Of a stretch of 64,000 nucleotides of DNA, positions 11,076 to 19,806 are shown one piece after another; position 1 is the first letter of the stretch, and each line of letters opens with the position of its first letter. This stretch comes from Ignavibacterium sp. (GTDB lineage: Bacteria; Bacteroidota; Ignavibacteria; Ignavibacteriales; Ignavibacteriaceae): the NCBI GenBank assembly GCA_032027145.1, contig JAVSMP010000001.1, forward strand, positions 1,516,903 through 1,580,902. The letters run 5' to 3'. The notes below the pieces were generated by a model, which was not told where the DNA came from, searched no databases, and worked only from the letters and a program-made list of their open reading frames with translations. The translations under genes and the position numbers were made by a program.

Positions 11076-11628
11076 TAAATTACTTTACCTTTTGGCAATT
11101 ATATTTCCAATTATTTTTTTGGGATGTGCAACTAGTTATGCGCCAAACGGATGGCTGTCTGAAGCAGAAGATATACCTACAAATATTTACGGCGGATGGA
11201 TTACAATTGTTACTAAGCCCAATAACTTACAAACTGAAGAAACTTCCATGCAATACAGCGGTGAATTTATTTCAGTTGACAGTACAACAATCTACTTACT
11301 TTACGATTCAGTCTATCAAATTCCTAAAAATATTATAAGAAATAGCACTCTTGAATTATATCAAAAGAAAACAAAGAGTTACTCAGCTTGGACAATTCTG
11401 GGTACACTAAGTACTATTTCAAATGGGTTTTTCCTGGTAGTTACTGCTCCGTTATGGCTTGCAGTGGGAATTCCAGTTACAATTAGTGAATCGTCAAGAG
11501 ATAATTATGAAATGGAATATCCTGATGATGCATATTGGAATGAAGTGAAGCAATTTGCAAGGTTTCCACAAGGAATTGACAAAGCTGACTTAAACCAAAT
11601 TAAGCTTTATTCGAATTTTGAGGAATAG
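11062..11628 (+). CDS. Small lipoprotein of unknown function
   Basis: 188 residues from the ATG at 11062. A longer reading from a TTG at 11002 is possible, but GGAG at 11050-11053 sits correctly for the ATG, and the protein then starts with a clean lipoprotein signal (LLAIIFPIIFLGC, lipobox cysteine near residue 22). The mature part contains a likely single hydrophobic hairpin near 130-150 (ISNGFFLVVTAPLWLAVGIP). It overlaps the end of the preceding lipoprotein gene by 14 bp. The convergent response-regulator gene ends 29 bp downstream. I recognise no family. Confidence 0.75.
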   Translation: MFYHNKLLYLLAIIFPIIFLGCATSYAPNGWLSEAEDIPTNIYGGWITIVTKPNNLQTEETSMQYSGEFISVDSTTIYLLYDSVYQIPKNIIRNSTLELYQKKTKSYSAWTILGTLSTISNGFFLVVTAPLWLAVGIPVTISESSRDNYEMEYPDDAYWNEVKQFARFPQGIDKADLNQIKLYSNFEE

Positions 11629-11657
11629 GATATAAAAATCATTCTGAATATTAATAT

Positions 11658-12338
11658 TCATTTCACAAACTTATATCCTGCTTTATGAATTGTTAACAAG
11701 TGTTTTGGATTTGAATGATCATCTTCTATTTTTTTCCGAAGGTTCATTATAAAGTTATCAACTGTTCTTGTTGAAGGATAGTTTTCATATCCCCATACTT
11801 CATCAAGCAGTTTGTTTCTGTCAATTACTTCACCCTCTCTTTGAACAAAATACTTAATTACTTTGTATTCCAGTACAGAAAAATCAATCGGCTTATCGCC
11901 TTTTTTTGCTTCCTGTTTTTTGAAATTAAAATAAACATCATTAAAAAAGTATTCTTCTATCTCTGGTTTTAATTCATGAGGACGTCTTAATAATGCTTTT
12001 ACTCTTGCAACAACTTCTCTAAGACTGAAAGGTTTTGTTACATAATCATCAGCACCAATTTCAAGACCTATAATTTTATCAATTTCCTCTTTCTTTCCTG
12101 TTAACATTAAAACCGGAGTGCTGATTCCGTTTTTTCTCAAATCTTTACAGATATCAATTCCATTTTTATCCGGCAGGATTAAATCAAGAATGATAAGATC
12201 AAAACTTTCATGCATTGCTTTATCGAATCCCATCTGACCTGACATTGATGTAGTTACCTGAAAGTGTTCTTCTGAAAAAGTTTCTTCGAGTCCTTTTAAG
12301 ATAGCCGGATCATCTTCGATAATTAATAATTTTTTCAT
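11658..12338 (-). CDS. OmpR-family response regulator
   Basis: 226 residues: an N-terminal receiver domain (about 1-115) with acidic pocket IIEDD, phospho-acceptor Asp in LIILDLILPDKNG (about 52), threonine in MLTGKKEE and lysine in DDYVTKPFS; then a C-terminal winged helix (about 130-226) with SVLEYKVIKYF, RNKLLDEVWGYE, TRTVDNFIMNLRKKIE and IHKAGYKFV. This is the OmpR/PhoB DNA-binding architecture, which usually reads two or more direct repeats about 11 bp apart. It is the second gene of an operon with the kinase, 41 bp behind it. It is therefore one of two candidate regulators (with an unseen PhoB homologue) for the triple-repeat sites in this window. Confidence 0.95.
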   Translation of the reverse strand: MKKLLIIEDDPAILKGLEETFSEEHFQVTTSMSGQMGFDKAMHESFDLIILDLILPDKNGIDICKDLRKNGISTPVLMLTGKKEEIDKIIGLEIGADDYVTKPFSLREVVARVKALLRRPHELKPEIEEYFFNDVYFNFKKQEAKKGDKPIDFSVLEYKVIKYFVQREGEVIDRNKLLDEVWGYENYPSTRTVDNFIMNLRKKIEDDHSNPKHLLTIHKAGYKFVK

Positions 12339-12379
12339 CTCGCCTCCTTAATGATTAAATATTCCTATTACCAGACAGA

Positions 12380-14824
12380 CTATTGCTCTATTTTAAAATA
12401 CAATGAAAAGCTGCTTCCTTTATTTAATTCACTTTTAATTTCGATTCTGCCGCAATGCTCATCCATAATATGTTTAACAATTGCAAGACCAAGACCGGTG
12501 CCTTCTATTTTTCGGTTAATATCATCTTTTAATCTTACAAAAGGTTCAAAAACATTTTTTAAATTTTCAGAAGAAATTCCACATCCATTATCAATTACCT
12601 CTACAATCGCACAGTTATTAACTTTTGCAACTGAAAGGATTATTTTACTTTCTTCGCAAGAGTATTTAGAGGCGTTAGTAAGTAAATTCAAAATAGCTCT
12701 TTCAACAGCCGCTTCGTCAGCAAAAATATTTATAGTGTCATCGTTAATTATAAGCTCTAACTTTTGTCTCTTAATCATAAACTGATACTGAACTGAATTA
12801 ACAGCTTGATGAATAACCGGGATCAGATTGATTCGGGATTTATGATAAGTCTGCATTCCTTTTTCGATTTTAGCATAATCCAGAATATTATCAATAAGTC
12901 CGTTAAGTTTTTTGCTCTCACCGTTTATCACCTTCAAATAAAACTCAGATTTATCTTTTGCAGGCAATTGATGGTTTTTCAACTTTTCAGTAAAAATTTT
13001 TATTGAGGTGAGAGGATTTTTAAGTTCGTGAGTAATAGTTTGCATAAAAAACGATTTTAATTCATTCAACTCTTCGAGACGTTCAGCTTCAAGTTTCTGG
13101 CGAATAAGATCTTCTTGCAATAAAATCCTGTCAATCGCAAGTGCGGCAGCAACAGTAACAGTACTTAGTAAGTCAATATCATCTTTATAATATCTTGTTC
13201 CAGCTTTTTTTTCACCCATAACTAAAAATGCATGAATAATTCCTGTAGGTGATTTAATTGGAAATACGAGTGTCATTCCCCATCTTTTAAAAACTCTGAC
13301 ATCAGCTGATTCGATGTTTATGCCTGCTTCTACTTTATCACTTACCGCAACAGGAAGGACAAGATTGTTTTTCAGTTTTTCTGTGTCAAACCTGATACTT
13401 CTGCCGCGAAGCAATTCAAATCCTTTGTCAGAAATAATTCTGATTTTTGAATCAGATTTATCGAGAATAAAAAATCCAATTTTATCTGATGGAATTAAAT
13501 TGGTGGTATTTTTAATAATCAATTCTGCCAGTGAATTTATATCGTAGATATTTTTCATTTCTTCAAAAAATCTTTGCTGTTCTTTCCGGTAATCATATTC
13601 AATTCTGAAAAATCTTTTATCCACAAACTTTTGAATAAGATTTTTAGCTGGTTGAAGCAGAGCAACTGTTGCAATTGCTGTAAGAACAGTTGGTACAGCA
13701 GGATTTAAATTTTCAACGAAAAAAGTAATTACAGATGTAAGTAACACATAAGTGATAATTATTGCAAAGAGCACAACAGTATAAACAAAACTTCTTCTGA
13801 TAATCAGATTAACATCCATAAGATGATACTTAACTATTGCGATACTAAAGGTAATCGGAATAGCAGTAAGAAATATCAAAATAACTGATTCAGGTAAAAG
13901 ACTGTGTTCAAGAAAGAAAAGCGGGATAACCCAAAAAATTATAAAACTGAATGGTCCGATAAAATATCCAAGCAGCAGCCATTGGAGACGTTTTCTTTCA
14001 TCTATCTCTTTTGATGACCTGTAAGCATAAATACAAATTGAAATTGCGATCATAATGCAGGTAATTAAAAACAATCTGAAAAAAGAATCGAAGAAAACAA
14101 CATAGTATCTGATGTATTCGAAATCTCCGCCAAGAGTAGCTTTAAGAAAAAGGTAGCTAAGTATTATTGAATTGGCGAGAGCACTAAAATAAAAATACCA
14201 AAGAATATATCTCATTCGCTTTACTTTTTTCTTGGCGAATGATGAAGTAAAATGAATAAACAGGACCGGAGTAAGGCTGTAAATAAACAGCCAGATTATT
14301 CTGCTAAGGTAACCATAAAACTCAAGATTATATGTTCCGGCTGTTATTACAATAACCACTCCCAGACTAATACTTGCACGATGAAATAATCTGGCAGAAT
14401 AATTTTCCGGGGATCTGATTCTTACAAACATCGCAATACTTATATAAATCAAACCCACAACTGCAATAATTATGAGAGTAAAGAGGTTGTAATAATTTGT
14501 TAGCTGAACTGAAGCAGATTTTATCTGATTATCAGTTTCGATTTTAATATTAACCGTTTCACCAATTCTTTTGCCGTCAAGATAAAGTTCTAATTCTTCC
14601 CAGTCATTAAACTGAAGATTATCAACAGACAAGAGAATACTGCCATCTTTTATACCGGTTAAATTATCATCTACATTAGTAATAATAAGATGACTGTCAC
14701 TGTAATTTAATTCAAACGGCAGATTTGGTTTCAGGACATTAAGGTAGAACCCACCAACACAAACAAGTATAATTATTATCTCGATAAGTAAAAGTGCAGA
14801 CTTTTTGTTAAGTGCACTCTTCAT
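12380..14824 (-). CDS. Membrane sensor histidine kinase with PDZ-like, multi-TM and GAF domains
   Basis: 814 residues. In order: one membrane helix (8-30), a periplasmic PDZ-like segment (about 40-108: GIKDGSILLSVDNLQFNDWEE), a block of about seven more helices (110-360), a GAF domain (about 420-575), a HisKA dimerisation domain with the phospho-histidine in TITHELKNPLTS (about 610), and an HATPase_c domain with NLLTNASKYS (N box), DNGCGIS (G1) and GTGLGLAIVKHI (G2). It should autophosphorylate and pass phosphate to the adjacent response regulator. The start has AGGAGG upstream. The stimulus is unknown. A decayed fragment matching its GAF region lies at about 40086-40365. Confidence 0.93.
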   Translation of the reverse strand: MKSALNKKSALLLIEIIIILVCVGGFYLNVLKPNLPFELNYSDSHLIITNVDDNLTGIKDGSILLSVDNLQFNDWEELELYLDGKRIGETVNIKIETDNQIKSASVQLTNYYNLFTLIIIAVVGLIYISIAMFVRIRSPENYSARLFHRASISLGVVIVITAGTYNLEFYGYLSRIIWLFIYSLTPVLFIHFTSSFAKKKVKRMRYILWYFYFSALANSIILSYLFLKATLGGDFEYIRYYVVFFDSFFRLFLITCIMIAISICIYAYRSSKEIDERKRLQWLLLGYFIGPFSFIIFWVIPLFFLEHSLLPESVILIFLTAIPITFSIAIVKYHLMDVNLIIRRSFVYTVVLFAIIITYVLLTSVITFFVENLNPAVPTVLTAIATVALLQPAKNLIQKFVDKRFFRIEYDYRKEQQRFFEEMKNIYDINSLAELIIKNTTNLIPSDKIGFFILDKSDSKIRIISDKGFELLRGRSIRFDTEKLKNNLVLPVAVSDKVEAGINIESADVRVFKRWGMTLVFPIKSPTGIIHAFLVMGEKKAGTRYYKDDIDLLSTVTVAAALAIDRILLQEDLIRQKLEAERLEELNELKSFFMQTITHELKNPLTSIKIFTEKLKNHQLPAKDKSEFYLKVINGESKKLNGLIDNILDYAKIEKGMQTYHKSRINLIPVIHQAVNSVQYQFMIKRQKLELIINDDTINIFADEAAVERAILNLLTNASKYSCEESKIILSVAKVNNCAIVEVIDNGCGISSENLKNVFEPFVRLKDDINRKIEGTGLGLAIVKHIMDEHCGRIEIKSELNKGSSFSLYFKIEQ

Positions 14825-15024
14825 TTTACCTCCTTAATATAAAGGATTAACTCTGGTTACCTTATTGAGTAAAAAGATGCTGCTAAGAAATTAAGTTTTA
14901 AATCTTTTAAGTGCAATAAGGCTTTTCAAAATATTTAACTTTACTGGAGGCTTGAAGTAATTAATCAGCACCGGCTGACGATTTTTATAGTTTATTAATA
15001 AATATCTGTTATTTATATAATTTC

Positions 15025-15639
15025 TTATACCTTACTTAATCCTGATGGTATATAACTGATAACACTTGATTCAGGTTTTAATATGTTTCTTCGCATTGAT
15101 TTAGCTTTTTTCCTTGCTTCCATATTCATTTTTAGAATCAGTGCAGCAATTCTTATATACGATACTAATACTCTTCTGATAATATTCTTCAGGCTTGTAG
15201 TTTTTGTAAACAGATTTACAAACCCTGCTTCAAGCTCTGCTTTTGATAAACCGGCAGATTTAAAATATGCAATGCTGCAGGGTGCACTGAATTTAGTTTG
15301 TCTGAATTCGTAATCATCGAAATAGTTTTCTAAAATATTTCCATCTGATTTCAGACCTTCTGCCATTGCGGTGCCGGGGATAGGAAAATAAATATGCACA
15401 TACGGAACTTCAATTTTATTTTCCTGAAAAAAAGAATACACATTGTCGAAAGTGAATTCATCATCTTCATCCAAACCAAGCATAAAGAATGCACCAATGT
15501 GAATTCCGGCATTATGTATTCCCTTAACTTGTCTGTGGTAATAATCAACATTCATAGGTTTATTCAACGGAAGTTCTTTAATCAATTTACCATCCTTAAG
15601 GCGGTAAGTTGGCTGAATGATATAAACTTTCTTTTTCAT
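15025..15639 (-). CDS. Internally deleted radical SAM (B12-binding type) protein
   Basis: 204 residues. The first 25 (MKKKVYIIQPTYRLKDGKLIKE) look like the start of B12-binding radical SAM proteins, and from NKPMNVDYYHRQVKGIHNAG onward the protein reads like the C-terminal half of the same family (GAFFMLGLDEDDE, VPYVHIYFPIPGT, FSAPCSIAYFK). The expected middle, with the cobalamin domain and the CxxxCxxC cluster motif, is missing, and the join is in frame. The protein cannot bind an iron-sulfur cluster in the normal way, so it is probably a non-functional deletion derivative or has a changed role. A triple-repeat promoter site precedes it (15668-15723). The HK operon follows downstream. Confidence 0.7.
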   Translation of the reverse strand: MKKKVYIIQPTYRLKDGKLIKELPLNKPMNVDYYHRQVKGIHNAGIHIGAFFMLGLDEDDEFTFDNVYSFFQENKIEVPYVHIYFPIPGTAMAEGLKSDGNILENYFDDYEFRQTKFSAPCSIAYFKSAGLSKAELEAGFVNLFTKTTSLKNIIRRVLVSYIRIAALILKMNMEARKKAKSMRRNILKPESSVISYIPSGLSKV

Positions 15640-15667
15640 ATTATAGATTCTGAAAACTTACCCGTCA

Positions 15668-15723
15668 TAAATGAATGAAAATAAAGAATTAAATGTCATG
15701 AACTTGTCAAAGTGTTGTAAAAA
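15668..15723 (-). promoter_or_regulatory. Triple 11-bp direct-repeat promoter site, copy 2
   Basis: On the minus strand TTTTTACA, TTGACA and ATGACA follow each other with ACA triplets exactly 11 bp apart (plus-strand TGT at 15716, 15705 and 15694). At the place where other copies carry a -10 hexamer (15673-15668) this one reads CATTTA, a poor match, so promoter activity is uncertain. It faces the truncated radical SAM gene, whose ATG is 29 bp further on. Confidence 0.65.
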
Positions 15724-15961
15724 CTCATTATTAAAATGCTCTAATCAGATGAAGTTTGTGATGGTTATTTGAGCTACACAGGATGAACAGGAAGGCTCAT
15801 ATATTCATTAATTCACATTGATTTTTCCTTAAATGAACAAATTATATTCTGCTTACCCGAATTATAATATTGGTTAACTGAAAAAAATCTGATGAAGTAC
15901 TTATCAGATATTTTCAGTCAAATGTATTTTATTACTCGATAAATCAGTGATACGGCACTTT

Positions 15962-16015
15962 TTTACAGCATCATGACAATTCCTTGACAACTGCTTATAA
16001 TCAGAATGTTAGATT
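15962..16015 (+). promoter_or_regulatory. Triple 11-bp direct-repeat promoter site, copy 3 (5'-nucleotidase)
   Basis: TTTACA, ATGACA and TTGACA have ACA triplets at 15965, 15976 and 15987, 11 bp apart. TAGATT follows 20 nt after the last unit (16010-16015). The 5'-nucleotidase ATG is at 16088. A TATAAT string inside the spacer (15996-16001) lies too close to the last TTGACA for a standard promoter. Confidence 0.78.
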
Positions 16016-16087
16016 TCTTACAGCAAAAATAAATCCGGCTTAATGAGATAATTCATATTGAACAAAAAAACACAATGAGGTTAACAC

Positions 16088-17973
16088 ATGTCAAGAACAT
16101 ACTTTTTCGTTATATCGTTATCTTTTTTATTCGTATCAATTGCATTTGCACAGACTGATACAATCACTATTCTCCACATAAACGATACCCATTCTTGTTT
16201 AGCACCATTAGGACCAAGAACTGCTGGATTAGCAGGGACACAAGGTGGAATAAGTCGCGCAGCTTCTATAATCGGTATGACAAAAATGACCGAGCAGAAT
16301 GTTCTTACTCTGCACAGCGGTGATGCTTTTGTCGGTGACTTTTTCTTTAACAAATTCTTTGGTGTTGCTGAGTTTCAGTTAATGGCATCTTTAGGTTTTG
16401 ATGCAATGGCTATAGGAAATACGAGTTTGATTTAACTCCCGCAATACTTGATACAGCTTTAAGAAATTCATTTCCTCCAGGTTCCGGGTTCGCATTTTTA
16501 TCTTCAAATCTTATTCTTGATGATCCGCAGGTGCAGCCATTAAAGGATTACATCTTTCCTTATACTATCATACAATATGGCAGCACTAAGGTTGGAATAT
16601 TCAGTCTTATTACACCGGAGACAAATTATTTTTCACTTCCTTCACCAGCAATAGTTGATACAAATATTGCAGCTACAGCAATGGCAATGCTGGATACACT
16701 TACCAGTAAAGGCTGCAATTTAATTATTTGTCTATCTCATCTTGGAATCCTGTACGATCAGGATTTAGCAGCAAACATTCCTGGTATAAATATTATACTA
16801 AGCGGGCACGACCATTTAAGAACAGATGCACCGGTAGAGGTTACTGATCCGCTTGGAGGAACGACTTACATTGTCCAGGCTGATGCATTTTACAAATGTA
16901 TTGGTAAAATGAAAATTGCAGTTTCGGGTAATAATATGGAATTAATAAATTATACTTTGATAGACCTTGATGAATCTGTTCCTGAAGAGCCAACTGTCAA
17001 AGCAGTTGTAGATGGACTAATGACTGAAATCGAAAACACCTGGGGACCTGTTTATTCTCAGCAGATTGGAACTGCTACAGCCTTCTTTGAAGAAGTTGCC
17101 ACAAATCTCGGTGAAGATGGAGCACACGATACACCTATTGGAAATATTGTAACTGATGCTTACAGATGGAAGACTGAAACAGAAATCGGAATTACTGTCG
17201 GCGGATTGACTGCACAGCCAATTTATGAGGGTCCGCTTGTTGCCGCTGATGCTTTTAGAGTTGTAGGTTATGGTTTTAATGAAGTCAACGGACTTGGATA
17301 CAGGATTGTTAAAATAAAACTTACCGGTGCTGATCTTATTGCGGGATTAGAGTTCGGACTTTCAAATGCTGAATACAATGATGAACTACTCCCACAAGTT
17401 TCAGGTATGAGCTATTCATATAATTTGGAAAATCCGGTTGGTCAAAGAATTGTATGGGTAAAAGTTGGAGATATCCCGCTGGATCCGCAGACGGTGTATT
17501 CTATAACTACCAATGAATTCCTTTATTATGCATTAGGCAACCCTTTTATAATCGGAACAAGCATCAATATTATAGATCCATACCTATACACTGACTCATC
17601 AGAATTTCAGGTATTATCAGAATACATTATCAATAAGCAAACAATTTCACCGGAATATAAAGGAAATGTAGTAACAGATTTAGGATCAATTGATAACGGA
17701 ACAACTCCAAAAGAGTTTAGACTTGAACAGAACTATCCCAATCCGTTTAATCCGACTACGAAGATAAGTTGGCAATCATCGATAGGCAGTTGGCAAATAT
17801 TAAAAGTATATGATGTGCTTGGTCGTGAAGTTTCGGTACTTGTTAATGAATATAAACCTGCGGGAAAATATGAAGTCGAATGGGATGCAAGCAGTGTATC
17901 AAGTGGTGTGTACTTCTACCAGTTGAAAACTAACAGTTATGTTGAAACCAGGAAAATGATTTTAACGAAATAG
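16088..17973 (+). pseudogene. 5'-nucleotidase / cyclic phosphodiesterase family, T9SS cargo, frameshifted
   Basis: Two abutting frames (16088-16435, then the frame that is open to 17973) make one UshA-type protein of about 628 residues. Order: signal peptide ending AFAQ, metallophosphatase start ILHINDTHS, LHSGDAFVGD, then the break, SGHDHLRTDAP, a 5'-nucleotidase C-terminal domain (about 345-520), and a T9SS sorting domain (NYPNPFNP to KMILTK). One base seems to be missing between 16420 and 16421: GGAAATACGAGTTTGAT should be GGAAATCACGAGTTTGAT, coding GNHEFD. The loss removes the metal-binding histidine and shifts the frame. Intact members release phosphate from nucleotides outside the cell. 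It is either a true lesion or a sequencing error. The triple-repeat promoter upstream fits phosphate control. Confidence 0.88.
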
Positions 17974-18282
17974 TGCCAAATGATATCTGAGGTAGAATAA
18001 AACAAAACTACAAGTCAGATTGTGATAAACTAATATATTGGGTGACCACTTCTGACACAACATATTAAATTATTTGAAGAGTCATATTATTACTGTGCCA
18101 TATTCTTGGTGTTGTACTGATAAGAAAACCGGACTAATGAGCAAACTTAAATAATAAAGTAAAAGATATTGTTGAGATATTAAAATTACTCGTTGTTGAA
18201 AATATAAACCCAGCATTGTTATTAGTTTGATTCAGCTGATAAAATAAGTGAAAAATCTTATGGTAAATCAGGAGAATATTTA
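17974..18282. other. Intergenic, no gene seen
   Basis: 309 bases between two T9SS cargo genes. There is no open frame of note, no hairpin terminator and no triple-repeat site. The sequence just before 18283 holds a good ribosome-binding site (AGGAGA). Confidence 0.55.
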
Positions 18283-19770
18283 ATGAAAATTTATAAAACT
18301 GTTTACTTTGTGTTTATAATGACATCAGAAATTTTACTGCCGCATTCACAACATGTTCATCAATATATCGTTACTGAGGCTTATCAGCTACTGGTAAACC
18401 AATTAGGCGGAATCATATTTGATATGAATGAACACATAGGTGGAATTGGCTCAGAATTTTATGGAGATTATGCATGGCAGAAACCTTTTATTAGTACAGG
18501 TGCCTGGCGAGAGGATATTGAAGACCCAATATTCAATTATGATTTTGTTTTTGTTCAGGGTGTAAATATTGCATTAGTAAGTATCACACACTTTTGGGAT
18601 GCTGATGATGGTGATCTAACAGAAAATCTTTTTCCCATTGTACTGCCGTTTCCTCCATATCCATCATTTAACATCGGACCATACGAAAATGCTTATGATA
18701 AATTGTTAAGATATTCAAACGGTGATTGGGTTTTATGGTTCCCTGATTCTCTTTGGTGTGTAAATAAGATAAATGGACATCAACTGGTTATCATACCTGA
18801 TATAGTTACACCTCCAGCAAGATTCGGAATACCTCTAAAATATTTTTCAATTACCGAATTCTATAAGTACCATGAAATGAATTTACTTACAGATCAGAGC
18901 GGAGAATATTTCGTGTTTGATCTTAATACACTTCAATTCATTAACCCTGAAGAAGCACCCGAAATCGTAGTGACAAATAACATTCGAGATAGAATAGCAT
19001 GGGAAGTGCTTGGAAGAATGTGTCATCTTTTAGCCGACCAAAGTGTTCCTGCACATACTCACAGAGATGAGCATGGTTTATTATCCGATAGTTATGAAAA
19101 CTGGATGGGTGGTTCAAGTCAACCTTACCTTCAATGGAATTCTTCCAACGCAGGAAATTATATCAACCCGTATACAACTGATAATGATCCATTACACTTT
19201 TTGATTTACACGATGCAGCAGCAATCAGATCATTTTGGAAGCAATGGACCTGATGAAATTGGAAATGGAAATAATAATTTATTCGGAAACTCAAGATCGC
19301 AGGAATTAGATTTTCTTAATTCGTTAAACATTTCGGGTTATGGCGATCCAACTACATGGAACGGACCGTGGAGCAATACAAATCTGGAAAACATTCGGGA
19401 TAAAACTTTTCCTTATGCTATTCGTGCAACTGCGGGTTTGCTTTTCTGGTTTGCGATAGAAACAGGGCTAATAACTTCAGTACCGGATGAGCAATCTGAG
19501 GTTCTGAATGAATTCATTCTAAAACAAAACTACCCCAACCCTTTTAACCCAAGTACAAAAATTAGTTGGCAGTCACCAGTAGGCAGTCATCAAACTTTAA
19601 AAGTTTACGATGTACTTGGTAATGAAGTTGCTACACTTGTTAATGAATATAAACCAGCAGGTAGTTATGAAGTTGAGTGGGATGCTAGTGCATTCCCAAG
19701 TGGTGTGTACTTCTATCAGTTGAAAGCTGAAAGTTTTGTTGATACAAGGAAAATGATTTTAATAAAATAG
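18283..19770 (+). CDS. Zinc-dependent phospholipase C-like secreted protein with T9SS sorting domain
   Basis: 495 residues with an N-terminal signal peptide. Spaced histidine/aspartate motifs resemble the zinc-dependent phospholipase C/S1-P1 nuclease fold: HVHQYIVTEAY near residue 27, TGAWREDIED near 78, SITHFWDADD near 105, and LGRMCHLLADQSVPAHTHRDEH near 250. The last ~85 residues are a T9SS sorting domain (NYPNPFNPSTKISW to KMILIK), so the protein should cross the outer membrane and be surface-attached or released. The substrate may be phospholipid, which would fit a phosphate-scavenging setting, but this is inference. The enzyme assignment rests on metal-ligand spacing only. Confidence 0.72.
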   Translation: MKIYKTVYFVFIMTSEILLPHSQHVHQYIVTEAYQLLVNQLGGIIFDMNEHIGGIGSEFYGDYAWQKPFISTGAWREDIEDPIFNYDFVFVQGVNIALVSITHFWDADDGDLTENLFPIVLPFPPYPSFNIGPYENAYDKLLRYSNGDWVLWFPDSLWCVNKINGHQLVIIPDIVTPPARFGIPLKYFSITEFYKYHEMNLLTDQSGEYFVFDLNTLQFINPEEAPEIVVTNNIRDRIAWEVLGRMCHLLADQSVPAHTHRDEHGLLSDSYENWMGGSSQPYLQWNSSNAGNYINPYTTDNDPLHFLIYTMQQQSDHFGSNGPDEIGNGNNNLFGNSRSQELDFLNSLNISGYGDPTTWNGPWSNTNLENIRDKTFPYAIRATAGLLFWFAIETGLITSVPDEQSEVLNEFILKQNYPNPFNPSTKISWQSPVGSHQTLKVYDVLGNEVATLVNEYKPAGSYEVEWDASAFPSGVYFYQLKAESFVDTRKMILIK

Positions 19771-19806
19771 CTATACATATGAAATTAATAATGAGAAGAG
19801 GTTAAA

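Noticed and set aside
17974-18282. TGACAC near 18052 as a promoter box
   Set aside because: Only one unit matches; no 11-bp repetition and no -10 at the expected distance.
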